Shown here: positions 7,343-15,742 of the stretch, one piece after another
Position numbering within the stretch: the stretch's first letter is position 1
Layout: each line of letters starts with the position of its first letter
From: an uncultured Bacteroides sp.
GTDB taxonomy: Bacteria > Bacteroidota > Bacteroidia > Bacteroidales > Bacteroidaceae
Length of the DNA: 17,013 nucleotides
Assembly: GCA_900553815.1 (NCBI GenBank)
Contig: USEY01000067.1
Location: forward strand, 1 to 17,013
Reading direction: 5' to 3'
Notes under the pieces: generated by a model
Told to the model about the DNA's origin: nothing
Databases searched by the model: none
Seen by the model: only the letters and a program-made list of their open reading frames with translations
Program-made: the position numbers and the translations under genes

Positions 7343-7418
7343 GAAGACCAGCAACATCTACTCCAGTGCTGCTATGAGTTTCCTGCCCGGCAAAGGTGCA
7401 TCATCTCAAATTAATTCC

Positions 7419-7426
7419 TATTTTTG
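7419..7426 (+). promoter_or_regulatory. Bacteroides -7 promoter element for tex
   Basis: TATTTTTG matches TAnnTTTG exactly, 49 bp before the tex ATG. No convincing -33 TTTG is seen at 19-21 bp upstream. Confidence 0.4.
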
Positions 7427-7475
7427 CGGCAGACTTGAATGAAGTCTTTATTTTCACTTAACAAACTTCCCATTC

Positions 7476-9611
7476 ATGGAAAATATCTTTCACAGGCAAA
7501 TTGCCGGGATGCTTCCCATTGCCGAGAAACAAATAGCCGCAACCATAGAGTTACTGGACGAAGGTGCTACCATTCCTTTTATCAGCCGATACCGCAAGGA
7601 AAAGACAGGCGGACTGAACGAGGTCGAGATAGAGAATATACGCTCCTGCTACGACAAACTGAAGGAAACGGCCAAGCGTAAGGAAACCATCATTGCTACC
7701 ATAGAGGAGCTGGGACAACTGACGCCCGAACTGCGCAAGCGCATTGACGCCACTTGGGATGCCACCGAGCTGGAAGACATCTACCTGCCCTATAAACCGA
7801 AGCGCAAGACCCGTGCCGAGGCTGCCCGCCAGAAAGGACTGGAGCCACTGGCTACCCTGCTGATGCTTCAGCGCGAGACACAACCGGAGGCACAGGCTGC
7901 CCGCTACGTCAAGGGTGAGGTGAAGGACGCTGAAGATGCCCTGAAAGGTGCACGCGACATCATAGCCGAACACGTCAGCGAAGACGAGCGGGCACGTAAT
8001 TCCATACGCTCCATCTTCACCCGCCAGGCCACCCTGACCGCCAAGGTGGCAAAGGGCAAGGAGCAGGAAGCTGCCAATTATCGCGACTACTTTGATTACA
8101 GTGAATCACTAAGACGCTGTTCCTCACACCGACTGCTTGCCATCCGGCGTGCCGAGGCCGAAGGCTTGTTGAAGGTCAGCATCAGCCCCGACGATGATGA
8201 ATGTCTGGACAGGCTGGACCGCCAGTTCGTGAAAGGACGGAATGCCAGCAGCCAACAAGTGTCCGAAGCCGTGAAAGATGCCTACAAACGCCTGCTCAAG
8301 CCCTCCATTGAAACGGAATTTGCCGCAATAAGCAAGGAAAAAGCCGACGATGAAGCTATTCAGGTGTTCACCGCCAATCTGCGCCAACTGTTATTGGCGC
8401 CTCCGTTGGGACAGAAACGGATGATGGGCATTGACCCGGGCTTCCGCACAGGCTGTAAAGTTGTCTGCCTCGATGCGCAGGGCAACCTGCTTCATAACGA
8501 GAATATCTATCCCCACCCACCCGTCAGCAAGGGCAAGGAAGCCATGGCACGCCTGTCGAAGATGATAGAAGCCTATCAGATAGAAGCCATCGCCATTGGC
8601 AACGGTACAGCCAGCCGCGAAACGGAAGAGTTTCTGAAGAAGATGACTTTCCCCCGCAGCGTGCAGATCTTTGTGGTCAGCGAGCAGGGGGCTTCCATCT
8701 ATTCGGCTTCCAAGATTGCCCGCGAGGAGTTTCCCGACTACGACGTTACCGTACGTGGCGCCGTATCCATAGCTCGCAGACTGATGGACCCCTTGGCCGA
8801 ACTGGTGAAGATTGACCCGAAATCCATCGGCGTAGGACAATACCAGCACGATGTCGACCAAACCAAACTGAAGAAATCGCTCGACCAAACAGTGGAAAGC
8901 TGTGTAAATCGGGTTGGCGTCAACCTGAACACTGCCAGCAGCCACCTGCTGACCTACATATCAGGTCTAGGCCCACAACTGGCTCAAAACATCGTAAACT
9001 ACCGTCAGCAGAATGGTCCTTTTGCTTCGCGCAAGGAATTGCTCAAAGTGCCTCGCATGGGTGCCAAAGCCTTTGAGCAGTGCGCCGGATTCCTTCGCAT
9101 AGCGGGTGGCAAGAACCCGCTGGACAACACGGCCGTACATCCCGAAAGCTACCATATTGTGGAACAGATGGCACATGACTTGGGTTGCACCGTCGACACC
9201 CTGATTGCCGACAAAGAGTTAAGACGAAAAGTGGAACTGAAAAAATACGTAACTGCCGAAGTAGGCATACCTACCCTGCAAGACATCATGCAGGAACTGG
9301 ACAAGCCCGGCCGCGACCCGCGCGGAACCATCAAAGCTTTTGAATTCGACAATAGCGTACATACTATCGACGACCTGAGAGAAGGCATGGAACTGCCCGG
9401 CATTGTAGGTAACATCACCAACTTCGGTGCCTTTGTCGACATAGGTATCAAGGAAAACGGCCTGATACACCTATCGCAAATGGCAGACCGCTATGTGTCC
9501 AATCCGGCCGACATACTGTCCATACATCAACATATACGCGTCAAGGTGCTTGGCATTGACAAGGAAAGGAAACGCATACAACTGACACTCAAAGGTGTAA
9601 GACAAGATTGA
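7476..9611 (+). CDS. tex: Tex-family RNA-binding protein with S1 domain
   Basis: The 711-aa protein shows the full Tex layout: helical N-terminal region with FISRYRKEKTGGLNEV (35-50), a YqgF/RNase H-like domain starting MMGIDPGFRTGCK (316-328), helix-hairpin-helix segments around NTASSHLLTYISGLGP (about 490), and a C-terminal S1 domain (637-708) with GIVGNITNFGAFVDIG. It is a little shorter than proteobacterial Tex (about 770-785) but covers all domains. Tex proteins bind nucleic acids and act in transcription-related processes; in some bacteria they affect toxin expression or stress fitness. The start is supported by the conserved N-terminal sequence and follows an AT-rich leader with a -7 element. 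Confidence 0.96.
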   Translation: MENIFHRQIAGMLPIAEKQIAATIELLDEGATIPFISRYRKEKTGGLNEVEIENIRSCYDKLKETAKRKETIIATIEELGQLTPELRKRIDATWDATELEDIYLPYKPKRKTRAEAARQKGLEPLATLLMLQRETQPEAQAARYVKGEVKDAEDALKGARDIIAEHVSEDERARNSIRSIFTRQATLTAKVAKGKEQEAANYRDYFDYSESLRRCSSHRLLAIRRAEAEGLLKVSISPDDDECLDRLDRQFVKGRNASSQQVSEAVKDAYKRLLKPSIETEFAAISKEKADDEAIQVFTANLRQLLLAPPLGQKRMMGIDPGFRTGCKVVCLDAQGNLLHNENIYPHPPVSKGKEAMARLSKMIEAYQIEAIAIGNGTASRETEEFLKKMTFPRSVQIFVVSEQGASIYSASKIAREEFPDYDVTVRGAVSIARRLMDPLAELVKIDPKSIGVGQYQHDVDQTKLKKSLDQTVESCVNRVGVNLNTASSHLLTYISGLGPQLAQNIVNYRQQNGPFASRKELLKVPRMGAKAFEQCAGFLRIAGGKNPLDNTAVHPESYHIVEQMAHDLGCTVDTLIADKELRRKVELKKYVTAEVGIPTLQDIMQELDKPGRDPRGTIKAFEFDNSVHTIDDLREGMELPGIVGNITNFGAFVDIGIKENGLIHLSQMADRYVSNPADILSIHQHIRVKVLGIDKERKRIQLTLKGVRQD

Positions 9612-9712
9612 CCGCTACATCCGTATAATTTACTCCTTGCCATGTACAAACTCATGCGTTCTAAAATAAACTTAAATCTAGAGCGCAAAAAGAGTAAAAC
9701 ACTGAAAAGACG

Positions 9713-9743
9713 TTTCAACGCTTTCAGATTTATTCTATATTTG
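9713..9743 (+). promoter_or_regulatory. Bacteroides-type promoter for the BspA-like gene
   Basis: TATATTTG at 9736-9743 fits TAnnTTTG exactly. TTTC at 9713-9716 is one off the -33 TTTG, with a 19-bp gap. It lies 25 bp before the ATG and could drive the gene and the two transporter/sugar genes downstream. Confidence 0.55.
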
Positions 9744-9768
9744 GACTTCGAAACAAAAAGCAATCGCA

Positions 9769-10827
9769 ATGAGAAAGAAATTCATGCTACCCCTGCTGCT
9801 TGTGGCCTGTCTGACCACAAGCGTCTCTGCCCAGAAAAAACAAACGCTCTTTGTACCCAAAGCCGGTACATTGGTAGAAATGCTGACCGAGGACGAAGCC
9901 AACCAAATAACTCACCTTGTACTGCAAGGAAAAATAAACGCCATAGACTTCCGCCATCTGCGCGACGAATTTACCAGCCTGCAAATGCTCGACCTGTCGA
10001 ACGCATACATCAGCATGTATGCAGGACGTAACGGCACCTATCCCGAAAAGTTCTACGTCTACCCTGCCAACTGTATTCCTGCCTATGCATTCTGTATAGA
10101 ACACAAGGACAGTGTGGGCAATGTAACCGTGAAAGGAAAGGAAACCTTGCGCCATGTCATTCTTTCTGAGAAAATCAAAAACATAGAAGATGCAGCCTTC
10201 AAGGGATGTACGCATCTGGAGATATGTCAGGTGAGAAAGAAAAAAGCTCCTAACCTGCTGCCAGAAGCATTGGCCGACAGCATAACCGCCATCTTCATCC
10301 CCAAGGGAAGCGGTGATTCTTACCGTATGAAGGATCGCTGGCAAACATTCGCTTTTATCGAAGGTGAGCCTTGCTCCACTACTGTGCAAGTAAGCCAAGC
10401 CAGCAGCCTTGCCGCCGAACTGATGCGCAACGGAGTGCAGCCGACTGAGGTAAACTTCCTCCGTGTAGAAGGAAAGTTGGACGAGGCTGACTTCCTGACT
10501 ATACGCGATTATATGCCTAACCTAGTATCTGTAGACTTATCGCAGTGCAATGCCACAGCTATCCCCGAATATACCTTCACACAGAAAAAGTATTTGCTCA
10601 ATATCAAGCTGCCGCCCAAACTGAAGACTATCGGACAACGTGCCTTTAGCGGATGTTCGCGTCTGTGTGGCACACTGGAGCTGCCCGAAAGCGTAACAGC
10701 CATTGAGTTCGGCGCCTTCATAGGATGCGACAACCTGCGCTACGTCCTTGCCCGAGGCAACAAAATCACCACACTGGGTGAACAGCTTTTCGGCGATGGT
10801 CCCAGCAAGCTAGTGTACAAGCACTGA
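9769..10827 (+). CDS. Secreted BspA-like leucine-rich repeat protein
   Basis: The 352-aa product has a Sec signal peptide (MRKKFMLPLLLVACLTTSVSA, cleaved near residue 21). The rest is two similar modules. Module one (about 29-170) and module two (about 206-345) both run L..ML-type helix, T-x-L-x-L/V-x-G-K, DF..[LI]RD, L..[LV]DLS, IP.Y.F and an LRR_5-type unit (IKNIEDAAFKGCTHLE and LKTIGQRAFSGCSRL). LRR_5/BspA domains are common in secreted Bacteroidota proteins and mediate protein or host-surface binding. No C-terminal sorting domain is seen. It has a promoter of its own, and 33 bp separate it from the symporter gene, so an operon is possible although the functions appear unrelated. The binding partner is unknown. 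Confidence 0.88.
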   Translation: MRKKFMLPLLLVACLTTSVSAQKKQTLFVPKAGTLVEMLTEDEANQITHLVLQGKINAIDFRHLRDEFTSLQMLDLSNAYISMYAGRNGTYPEKFYVYPANCIPAYAFCIEHKDSVGNVTVKGKETLRHVILSEKIKNIEDAAFKGCTHLEICQVRKKKAPNLLPEALADSITAIFIPKGSGDSYRMKDRWQTFAFIEGEPCSTTVQVSQASSLAAELMRNGVQPTEVNFLRVEGKLDEADFLTIRDYMPNLVSVDLSQCNATAIPEYTFTQKKYLLNIKLPPKLKTIGQRAFSGCSRLCGTLELPESVTAIEFGAFIGCDNLRYVLARGNKITTLGEQLFGDGPSKLVYKH

Positions 10828-10860
10828 TATAGTCAAGCTTTAACTTCAATAATATAAGCC

Positions 10861-12069
10861 ATGAAAAAACTGCACATAGGCTTGCTGCCCCGCATTCTCA
10901 TTGCCATAGCATTGGGCATCCTCTTCGGACACTGCCTTCCCCTATGGCTTGTCAGGATATTTGTCACCTTCAACACGCTCTTCAGCGAGTTTCTGGGCTT
11001 TGCCATTCCCCTCATCATTGTAGGACTGGTCACAGCTGCCATCAGTGACATTGGCAAGGAAGCCGGACGTATGTTGGTGCTTACCACCCTCATAGCCTAT
11101 GCTGCCACCCTGTTGTCAGGCTTTCTCTCCTATGCCATGGGAGCCTCCTTTTTCCCCTCACTCATTCAAAAAGGAGTACCTCTCGAACAAATAAGTGAGG
11201 CACAAGGCGTCCTGCCCTATTTCAATGTGGCCATACCGCCGGTAATGAACGTTATGACTGCTCTTATATTGGCGTTTACCCTGGGATTAGGACTGGCACA
11301 TACGGAAGGTGATACCTTGCAAAAAGCGGCACATCAGTTTCGCGACATCATTGTGCGCATGATATCTGCCGTCATCCTCCCCTTGTTGCCTCTCTACATT
11401 TTCGGCATCTTCCTCAACATGGCACATTCTGGATATGTGTTCTCCATTTTGGCTGTTTTTGTCAAGATTATAGGACTCATCTTCCTGCTCCATGTGTTTG
11501 TATTGGTGCTGCAATACAGCATTGCAGGCCTCTTTGCACGGCGCAACCCCTTCAGATTGTTGGCCCGCATGATGCCTGCCTACTTCACGGCTCTGGGTAC
11601 TCAATCATCGGCAGCCACCATTCCCGTTACCTTGCGGCAGACTATCGCCAACGGTGTACGTCCCGGCATAGCCGGCTTTGTCATCCCCCTGTGTGCCACT
11701 ATCCACCTTTCAGGAAGTACTCTCAAGATAGTAGCCTGCGCACTGGCGCTTATGATTATGCAAAGCATGCCCTATGATTTTCCGCTCTTTGCGGGCTTCA
11801 TCTTCATGCTGGGCATCACTATGGTAGCCGCACCTGGCGTGCCAGGAGGAGCCATCATGGCTTCGCTGGGCATCCTGCAAAGCATGCTGGGCTTCGACGA
11901 ATCTGCCCAGGCGCTTATGATAGCCCTCTACATAGCCATGGACAGCTTTGGAACTGCCTGTAATGTGACTGGCGATGGTGCCATCGCTCTCATCATTGAC
12001 CGCATCACCGGTCGCTCCATGCCATCTGCTTCACAGCCAACTGAAGCCGAACATAATAACGAAGAATAA
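10861..12069 (+). CDS. Dicarboxylate/amino acid:cation symporter (DAACS family)
   Basis: The 402-aa membrane protein has the family hallmarks in order: serine-rich hairpin [12 protein letters not shown] (246-257), [12 protein letters not shown] in place of the common [25 protein letters not shown] in the second hairpin region, and [14 protein letters not shown], the counterpart of the substrate-binding D-x-x-x-T-x-x-N-V-x-G-D motif. About eight membrane segments and two re-entrant loops are expected. It would import C4-dicarboxylates, glutamate/aspartate or serine/threonine with Na+ or H+. The substrate is not decidable, since the usual arginine in the last motif is absent and Phe/Gly-Thr-Ala occupies that position, which argues against a classic acidic substrate. 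It is followed by gmd after 28 bp. Confidence 0.9.
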   Translation: MKKLHIGLLPRILIAIALGILFGHCLPLWLVRIFVTFNTLFSEFLGFAIPLIIVGLVTAAISDIGKEAGRMLVLTTLIAYAATLLSGFLSYAMGASFFPSLIQKGVPLEQISEAQGVLPYFNVAIPPVMNVMTALILAFTLGLGLAHTEGDTLQKAAHQFRDIIVRMISAVILPLLPLYIFGIFLNMAHSGYVFSILAVFVKIIGLIFLLHVFVLVLQYSIAGLFARRNPFRLLARMMPAYFTALGTQSSAATIPVTLRQTIANGVRPGIAGFVIPLCATIHLSGSTLKIVACALALMIMQSMPYDFPLFAGFIFMLGITMVAAPGVPGGAIMASLGILQSMLGFDESAQALMIALYIAMDSFGTACNVTGDGAIALIIDRITGRSMPSASQPTEAEHNNEE

Positions 12070-12097
12070 CTACAAGAACGTAATAAACTCTACCAAT

Positions 12098-13186
12098 ATG
12101 AAAGTTGCACTTATCTCCGGCATTACCGGGCAGGACGGCTCGTTCCTGGCAGAATTCCTTCTGCAAAAGGGCTATGAGGTACACGGCATCTTGCGTCGTT
12201 CCTCTTCCTTTAATACCCAACGCATCGAACACCTTTACTTTGATGAATGGGTACGCGACATGAAGCAAAAGCGACTGATAAACCTGCACTATGGCGACAT
12301 GACGGACTCCAGCTCACTCATCCGTATCATCCAGCAAGTGCAACCCGATGAAATATACAACCTAGCGGCGCAGAGCCACGTTAAAGTATCCTTCGAAGTA
12401 CCCGAGTATACAGCCGAGACTGATGCTGTAGGCACGCTGCGTATGCTCGAAGCCGTCCGTATTCTGGGGTTGGAAAAGAAGACTCGTATCTACCAGGCAT
12501 CTACCTCCGAACTTTTTGGTAAAGTACAGGAAGTACCCCAACGCGAAACAACCCCCTTCTATCCACGCAGTCCCTACGGTGTGGCCAAGCAATATGGTTT
12601 CTGGATAACCAAAAACTACCGCGAAAGCTACGGCATGTTTGCCGTGAACGGCATACTTTTCAACCACGAGAGTGAACGACGCGGCGAAACCTTTGTCACA
12701 CGTAAGATAACTCTTGCTGCCGCACGCATCGTGCAGGGATTGCAAGACAAACTATATCTGGGTAACCTGGATGCACGCCGCGACTGGGGCTATGCACGAG
12801 ACTACGTAGAGTGCATGTGGCTCATATTGCAGCACCCGCAACCCGAGGACTTCGTAATAGCTACCGGTGAAATGCACACCGTACGCGAATTCGCCACCCT
12901 CGCCTTCCTGGAAGTAGGTATTGAGCTCGAATGGCAAGGCAGTGGTGTGGATGAAAAAGGCATAGACCGTAAAACAGGCAAGGTACTGGTGGAAGTTGAC
13001 CCGAAATACTTCCGTCCTGCCGAAGTAGAGCAACTGCTGGGCGACCCCACAAAGGCTCGCACGCTACTGGGATGGAACCCGCGACAGACAAGTTTCGAGC
13101 AACTGGTGAAGATTATGGCGGCACATGATATGAAATTTGTGCGCAAGCTCTACCTGCGCCAGCAAATGAAAGACACAGAAGAATAA
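12098..13186 (+). CDS. gmd: GDP-mannose 4,6-dehydratase
   Basis: The start is ATG at 12098, giving 362 aa, because the family N-terminus [20 protein letters not shown] begins here; an in-frame upstream ATG at 11975 lies inside the symporter gene. The NAD(P) Rossmann motif is GITGQDG (8-14), the catalytic Thr136 and Glu138 lie in ASTSELFG, and Tyr160 and Lys164 form the YxxxK pair. The later [20 protein letters not shown] and [16 protein letters not shown] segments are characteristic of Gmd. The enzyme converts GDP-mannose to GDP-4-keto-6-deoxymannose, the precursor of GDP-L-fucose and related sugars used in capsule, O-antigen and surface glycoproteins. In Bacteroides, fcl normally follows gmd, but here the next gene is a serine hydrolase. 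The 28-bp gap to the symporter gene suggests co-transcription. Confidence 0.96.
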   Translation: MKVALISGITGQDGSFLAEFLLQKGYEVHGILRRSSSFNTQRIEHLYFDEWVRDMKQKRLINLHYGDMTDSSSLIRIIQQVQPDEIYNLAAQSHVKVSFEVPEYTAETDAVGTLRMLEAVRILGLEKKTRIYQASTSELFGKVQEVPQRETTPFYPRSPYGVAKQYGFWITKNYRESYGMFAVNGILFNHESERRGETFVTRKITLAAARIVQGLQDKLYLGNLDARRDWGYARDYVECMWLILQHPQPEDFVIATGEMHTVREFATLAFLEVGIELEWQGSGVDEKGIDRKTGKVLVEVDPKYFRPAEVEQLLGDPTKARTLLGWNPRQTSFEQLVKIMAAHDMKFVRKLYLRQQMKDTEE

Positions 13187-13210
13187 ACCGAGCTAAAAAA
13201 CACATCTGTA

Positions 13211-13271
13211 TCTGGACGTGAGGAAAGGAATGAGCAGCTATATCAACGCCTTCCCGAGCTTCACGTTCAGA
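13211..13271 (+). terminator. Possible weak terminator/RNA hairpin after gmd
   Basis: TCTGGACGTGA (13211-13221) pairs with TCACGTTCAGA (13261-13271) at 10 of 11 positions. Inside the stem, GGAAAGG (13222-13228) faces CCTTCCC. It is followed by TTTAATAAAG, a poor U-run. It may terminate gmd transcription or act as a structured leader for the next gene, whose ATG is 28 bp further on. Confidence 0.5.
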
Positions 13272-13299
13272 TTTAATAAAGCCACATAACCTTTTCTAT

Positions 13300-14454
13300 A
13301 TGAAAAGAAAAACACTTGTCCGCATCATAATATGCAGCGTGGTAATACTTGCCATTGCCTACACTTCGCTACCTTACTATGCACGCCAGGCACTCATACA
13401 CTGGATGCCTGTTATTGATGACCTTGAGACCTTCCATCGACATACTGTACACCACAATCCGGATAATGTTTGGTACTGGCATCTAGCTGACAAATATAAC
13501 CACTATCGACTTTCCTCAGATGACGCCCACTATCTGGACAGTCTGCACACAGTATCTTTCCTTGTCATTCGCCACGACAGTATCCTCTTCGAAAGCTATC
13601 GCGACGGATGGAACGATACACTGACCTCCAACATTTATTCTGCCACAAAAACTATTGTAGGCCTTCTTGCGGGTATTGCGCTGGATGAAGGGAAAATCCG
13701 TAGTCTGGACGACCCTGTGTCTGATTACATACCTTCCTATAACAAAGGTATGCAAGCCCATGTTACACTGCGCCATTTACTCACTATGAGCGGCGGCATG
13801 GCTTGGGACGAAGCCTACGCTTCGCTCTTCTCGGTTACCACACACGGATATTACGGTAACGACCTGTACGAACTGGTGACCGGTCTGGAGGTTGTTGATA
13901 AGCCCGGCGTACAATATTCTTACCGCAGTGGAGAAACACAGCTACTGGCTTTTGTCATCGAAGCCGCCACCGGACAGACACTAAGTGAATATGCGGAAGA
14001 GAAACTTTGGAAACCCATGCAGGCCGAACGGGATGCCTATTGGCTCCTGGACAAAGAGAATGGCGACGAAAAAGCCTTCTGTTGTTTCCACACCACTGCA
14101 CGCGATGTAGCCCGCTTTGCCCGTCTCCTGCTGCATCGTGGCAACTGGCAAGGCCGGCAACTGGTATCGGAAGCCTACATGAATGAAATGATGCGCCCCG
14201 CCTCGTACCTGAAAGACCAATGGGGAAAGGATTCGCTCAGTTACTATGGGTTCCAAACATGGATAATGGATTATCACGGCATGCGTTGTCCCTACATGCG
14301 CGGTATGCTGGGACAATACATCATCGCCATCCCCGATATGGACGCTATCGTCGTGCGTTTGGGACGTAAACGCTGTGATGTGTATAATCGTGAAATAACC
14401 ACAGATATTACACGATACATGGATATAGCCATGAAAATATTAGGAAAAGCCTGA
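13300..14454 (+). CDS. Membrane-anchored serine hydrolase, beta-lactamase (class C-like) family
   Basis: The 384-aa protein has an N-terminal hydrophobic segment (residues 8-26) that works as a signal anchor or uncleaved signal. The active-site motif SATK (Ser114, Lys117) and the second motif Tyr208-Arg-Ser210 (class C-like YxS, as in PGVQYSYRSGETQLL) are present. The third KTG-type motif is not kept; the equivalent region reads MRGMLGQYIIAIPDMD, which resembles the H/G-x-G-Q loop of penicillin-binding-protein-like esterases. It is more likely a D-alanyl peptidase or esterase-like hydrolase in the periplasm than an antibiotic-resistance enzyme. It converges with the M50 gene, whose stop is 9 bp away, with no terminator between. 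Confidence 0.9.
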   Translation: MKRKTLVRIIICSVVILAIAYTSLPYYARQALIHWMPVIDDLETFHRHTVHHNPDNVWYWHLADKYNHYRLSSDDAHYLDSLHTVSFLVIRHDSILFESYRDGWNDTLTSNIYSATKTIVGLLAGIALDEGKIRSLDDPVSDYIPSYNKGMQAHVTLRHLLTMSGGMAWDEAYASLFSVTTHGYYGNDLYELVTGLEVVDKPGVQYSYRSGETQLLAFVIEAATGQTLSEYAEEKLWKPMQAERDAYWLLDKENGDEKAFCCFHTTARDVARFARLLLHRGNWQGRQLVSEAYMNEMMRPASYLKDQWGKDSLSYYGFQTWIMDYHGMRCPYMRGMLGQYIIAIPDMDAIVVRLGRKRCDVYNREITTDITRYMDIAMKILGKA

Positions 14455-14463
14455 TACTCACCG

Positions 14464-15609
14464 TCATGCTACTGACAACTGACGCACATATTCCATCAGT
14501 CTTTCCTCAATCTTAACCTCTCCCTGAATGTAATAACTACGACACACTTTCTGAAACTGCTGGTAAATCTTTTCGGCTTTGTGCTCGTCCGATTCATGCA
14601 AACAAGCCAACGCATACTGTACACGCAAGGCCGATGGGCGGAAGGCGGACTGTTGTTTAAGGTATTTCAACAAAGGCTTGTCAAGCAGACGCTCAACATC
14701 TTCCTTCGCGTGAGGAGCTGTCAGTGTAAGGAATATCTTCTCAAGAGTCATCTCATTGCGATAAATGGGAATTATTTCCTCCCGCCAAGGTTCAACGCGT
14801 ATTAATATAGCCCGCGCTTTTTCAAAATCCATTCTCGACATTGCCAGAGAAAGATCGGCAGACAAGGCCATCAAATGTATGGCATTTGTCGGGTCAATCT
14901 CTCGACCGTCACATTGGTAAGACATGGTATTCAGCTTGTCTTCCTCATCCAACATCAAATACCCCATAATCTGCATGGTATGCAAAAAGATTTGCGTAGA
15001 AAAGGCATCCTTACGCAATTTCAAGATGTTCATTCCATCATTGGGAATCCCGGCCAGACAGTGAGGAACTCCATTCATCAAAATGAAGAAAACTCCCGTC
15101 AACACTATAACCACAGCAAAAGTAACTGTTACCCAAGAAAGGGAATCATGACACAGCAGCAGAAGGAGTAACGAAAGTACAGTCAATAACAAATTGACCA
15201 ATACGCCTCCTGCATTATAAAAAGCAATCCCCCAATCCGTGTCACCACCCTTGGGAGGCATCATCAGACATTGTCCGCCAGCACCAGCCAAGCTGAAACG
15301 TGACAAATGGAAATGCCCTCCCCGTTTGCTCAAGACAACACCCATAACCATAAAAGAAAGGAACTTCCAACCACGTATAAAAGCCGCTACCATGTGTCCG
15401 GCCTCATGGGCAACAATGTGAATAAACACGGATAACAGAAAGAAAAGATAAAACGCCCCCAACCTTATCAGAAATTCTGAAAAAGGCATCCCTTTCAATC
15501 CGTCTACCATACCCGATTTTCCAATTGCAAAACCTGCTAGCAGACATAATACAAAGAATATGATAAACAGTCCTATATTCTTCCTGTTGCTTTTCTTTTT
15601 TTGTCCCAT
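14464..15609 (-). CDS. M50-type (site-2 protease-like) membrane zinc metalloprotease
   Basis: The 381-aa product has a lysine-rich N-terminus, a membrane segment at 12-30, a second around 50-66, then HEAGH (68-72) giving the HExxH zinc site inside the membrane region. YNAGGVLVNLLL and VPHCLAGIPNDGMN supply the later conserved part; the Asp in NDG is a candidate third zinc ligand, matching the N/D-x-x-DG motif of the family. Residues from about 210 on form a soluble, alpha-helical region with repeated short helices (TPR-like appearance). No PDZ domain is evident. Site-2 proteases cleave membrane proteins in signalling; a substrate is not suggested by neighbours. A perfect -7 element lies 61 bp upstream of the start. 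Confidence 0.82.
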   Translation of the reverse strand: MGQKKKSNRKNIGLFIIFFVLCLLAGFAIGKSGMVDGLKGMPFSEFLIRLGAFYLFFLLSVFIHIVAHEAGHMVAAFIRGWKFLSFMVMGVVLSKRGGHFHLSRFSLAGAGGQCLMMPPKGGDTDWGIAFYNAGGVLVNLLLTVLSLLLLLLCHDSLSWVTVTFAVVIVLTGVFFILMNGVPHCLAGIPNDGMNILKLRKDAFSTQIFLHTMQIMGYLMLDEEDKLNTMSYQCDGREIDPTNAIHLMALSADLSLAMSRMDFEKARAILIRVEPWREEIIPIYRNEMTLEKIFLTLTAPHAKEDVERLLDKPLLKYLKQQSAFRPSALRVQYALACLHESDEHKAEKIYQQFQKVCRSYYIQGEVKIEERLMEYVRQLSVA

Positions 15610-15669
15610 ATTTTTACGCTAAGTCTGTTCTAAGCTACAAACAGAATTTTCCTTTGTGCTTTCAGATTA

Positions 15670-15677
15670 CAAAAGTA
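15670..15677 (-). promoter_or_regulatory. Bacteroides -7 promoter element for the M50 gene
   Basis: On the minus strand the sequence is TACTTTTG, an exact TAnnTTTG match, 61 bp before the start. TTGT 19 bp upstream is a partial -33. This lets the M50 gene be transcribed apart from the aspartyl protease gene upstream. Confidence 0.45.
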
Positions 15678-15742
15678 AGAGTTATCGGACAAAGTGACAA
15701 CTTACAATCCTTTCTTTTTAAGTCACCAACCGATATTACAAC

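Noticed and set aside
9642..10031. Plus-strand ORF of 129 codons
   Set aside because: It runs out of the promoter region into a second frame of the BspA-like gene; the first part is Lys/Arg-rich AT sequence.
11975..12097. In-frame N-terminal extension of gmd
   Set aside because: It overlaps the end of the symporter gene and lacks resemblance to Gmd; the family N-terminus starts at 12098.
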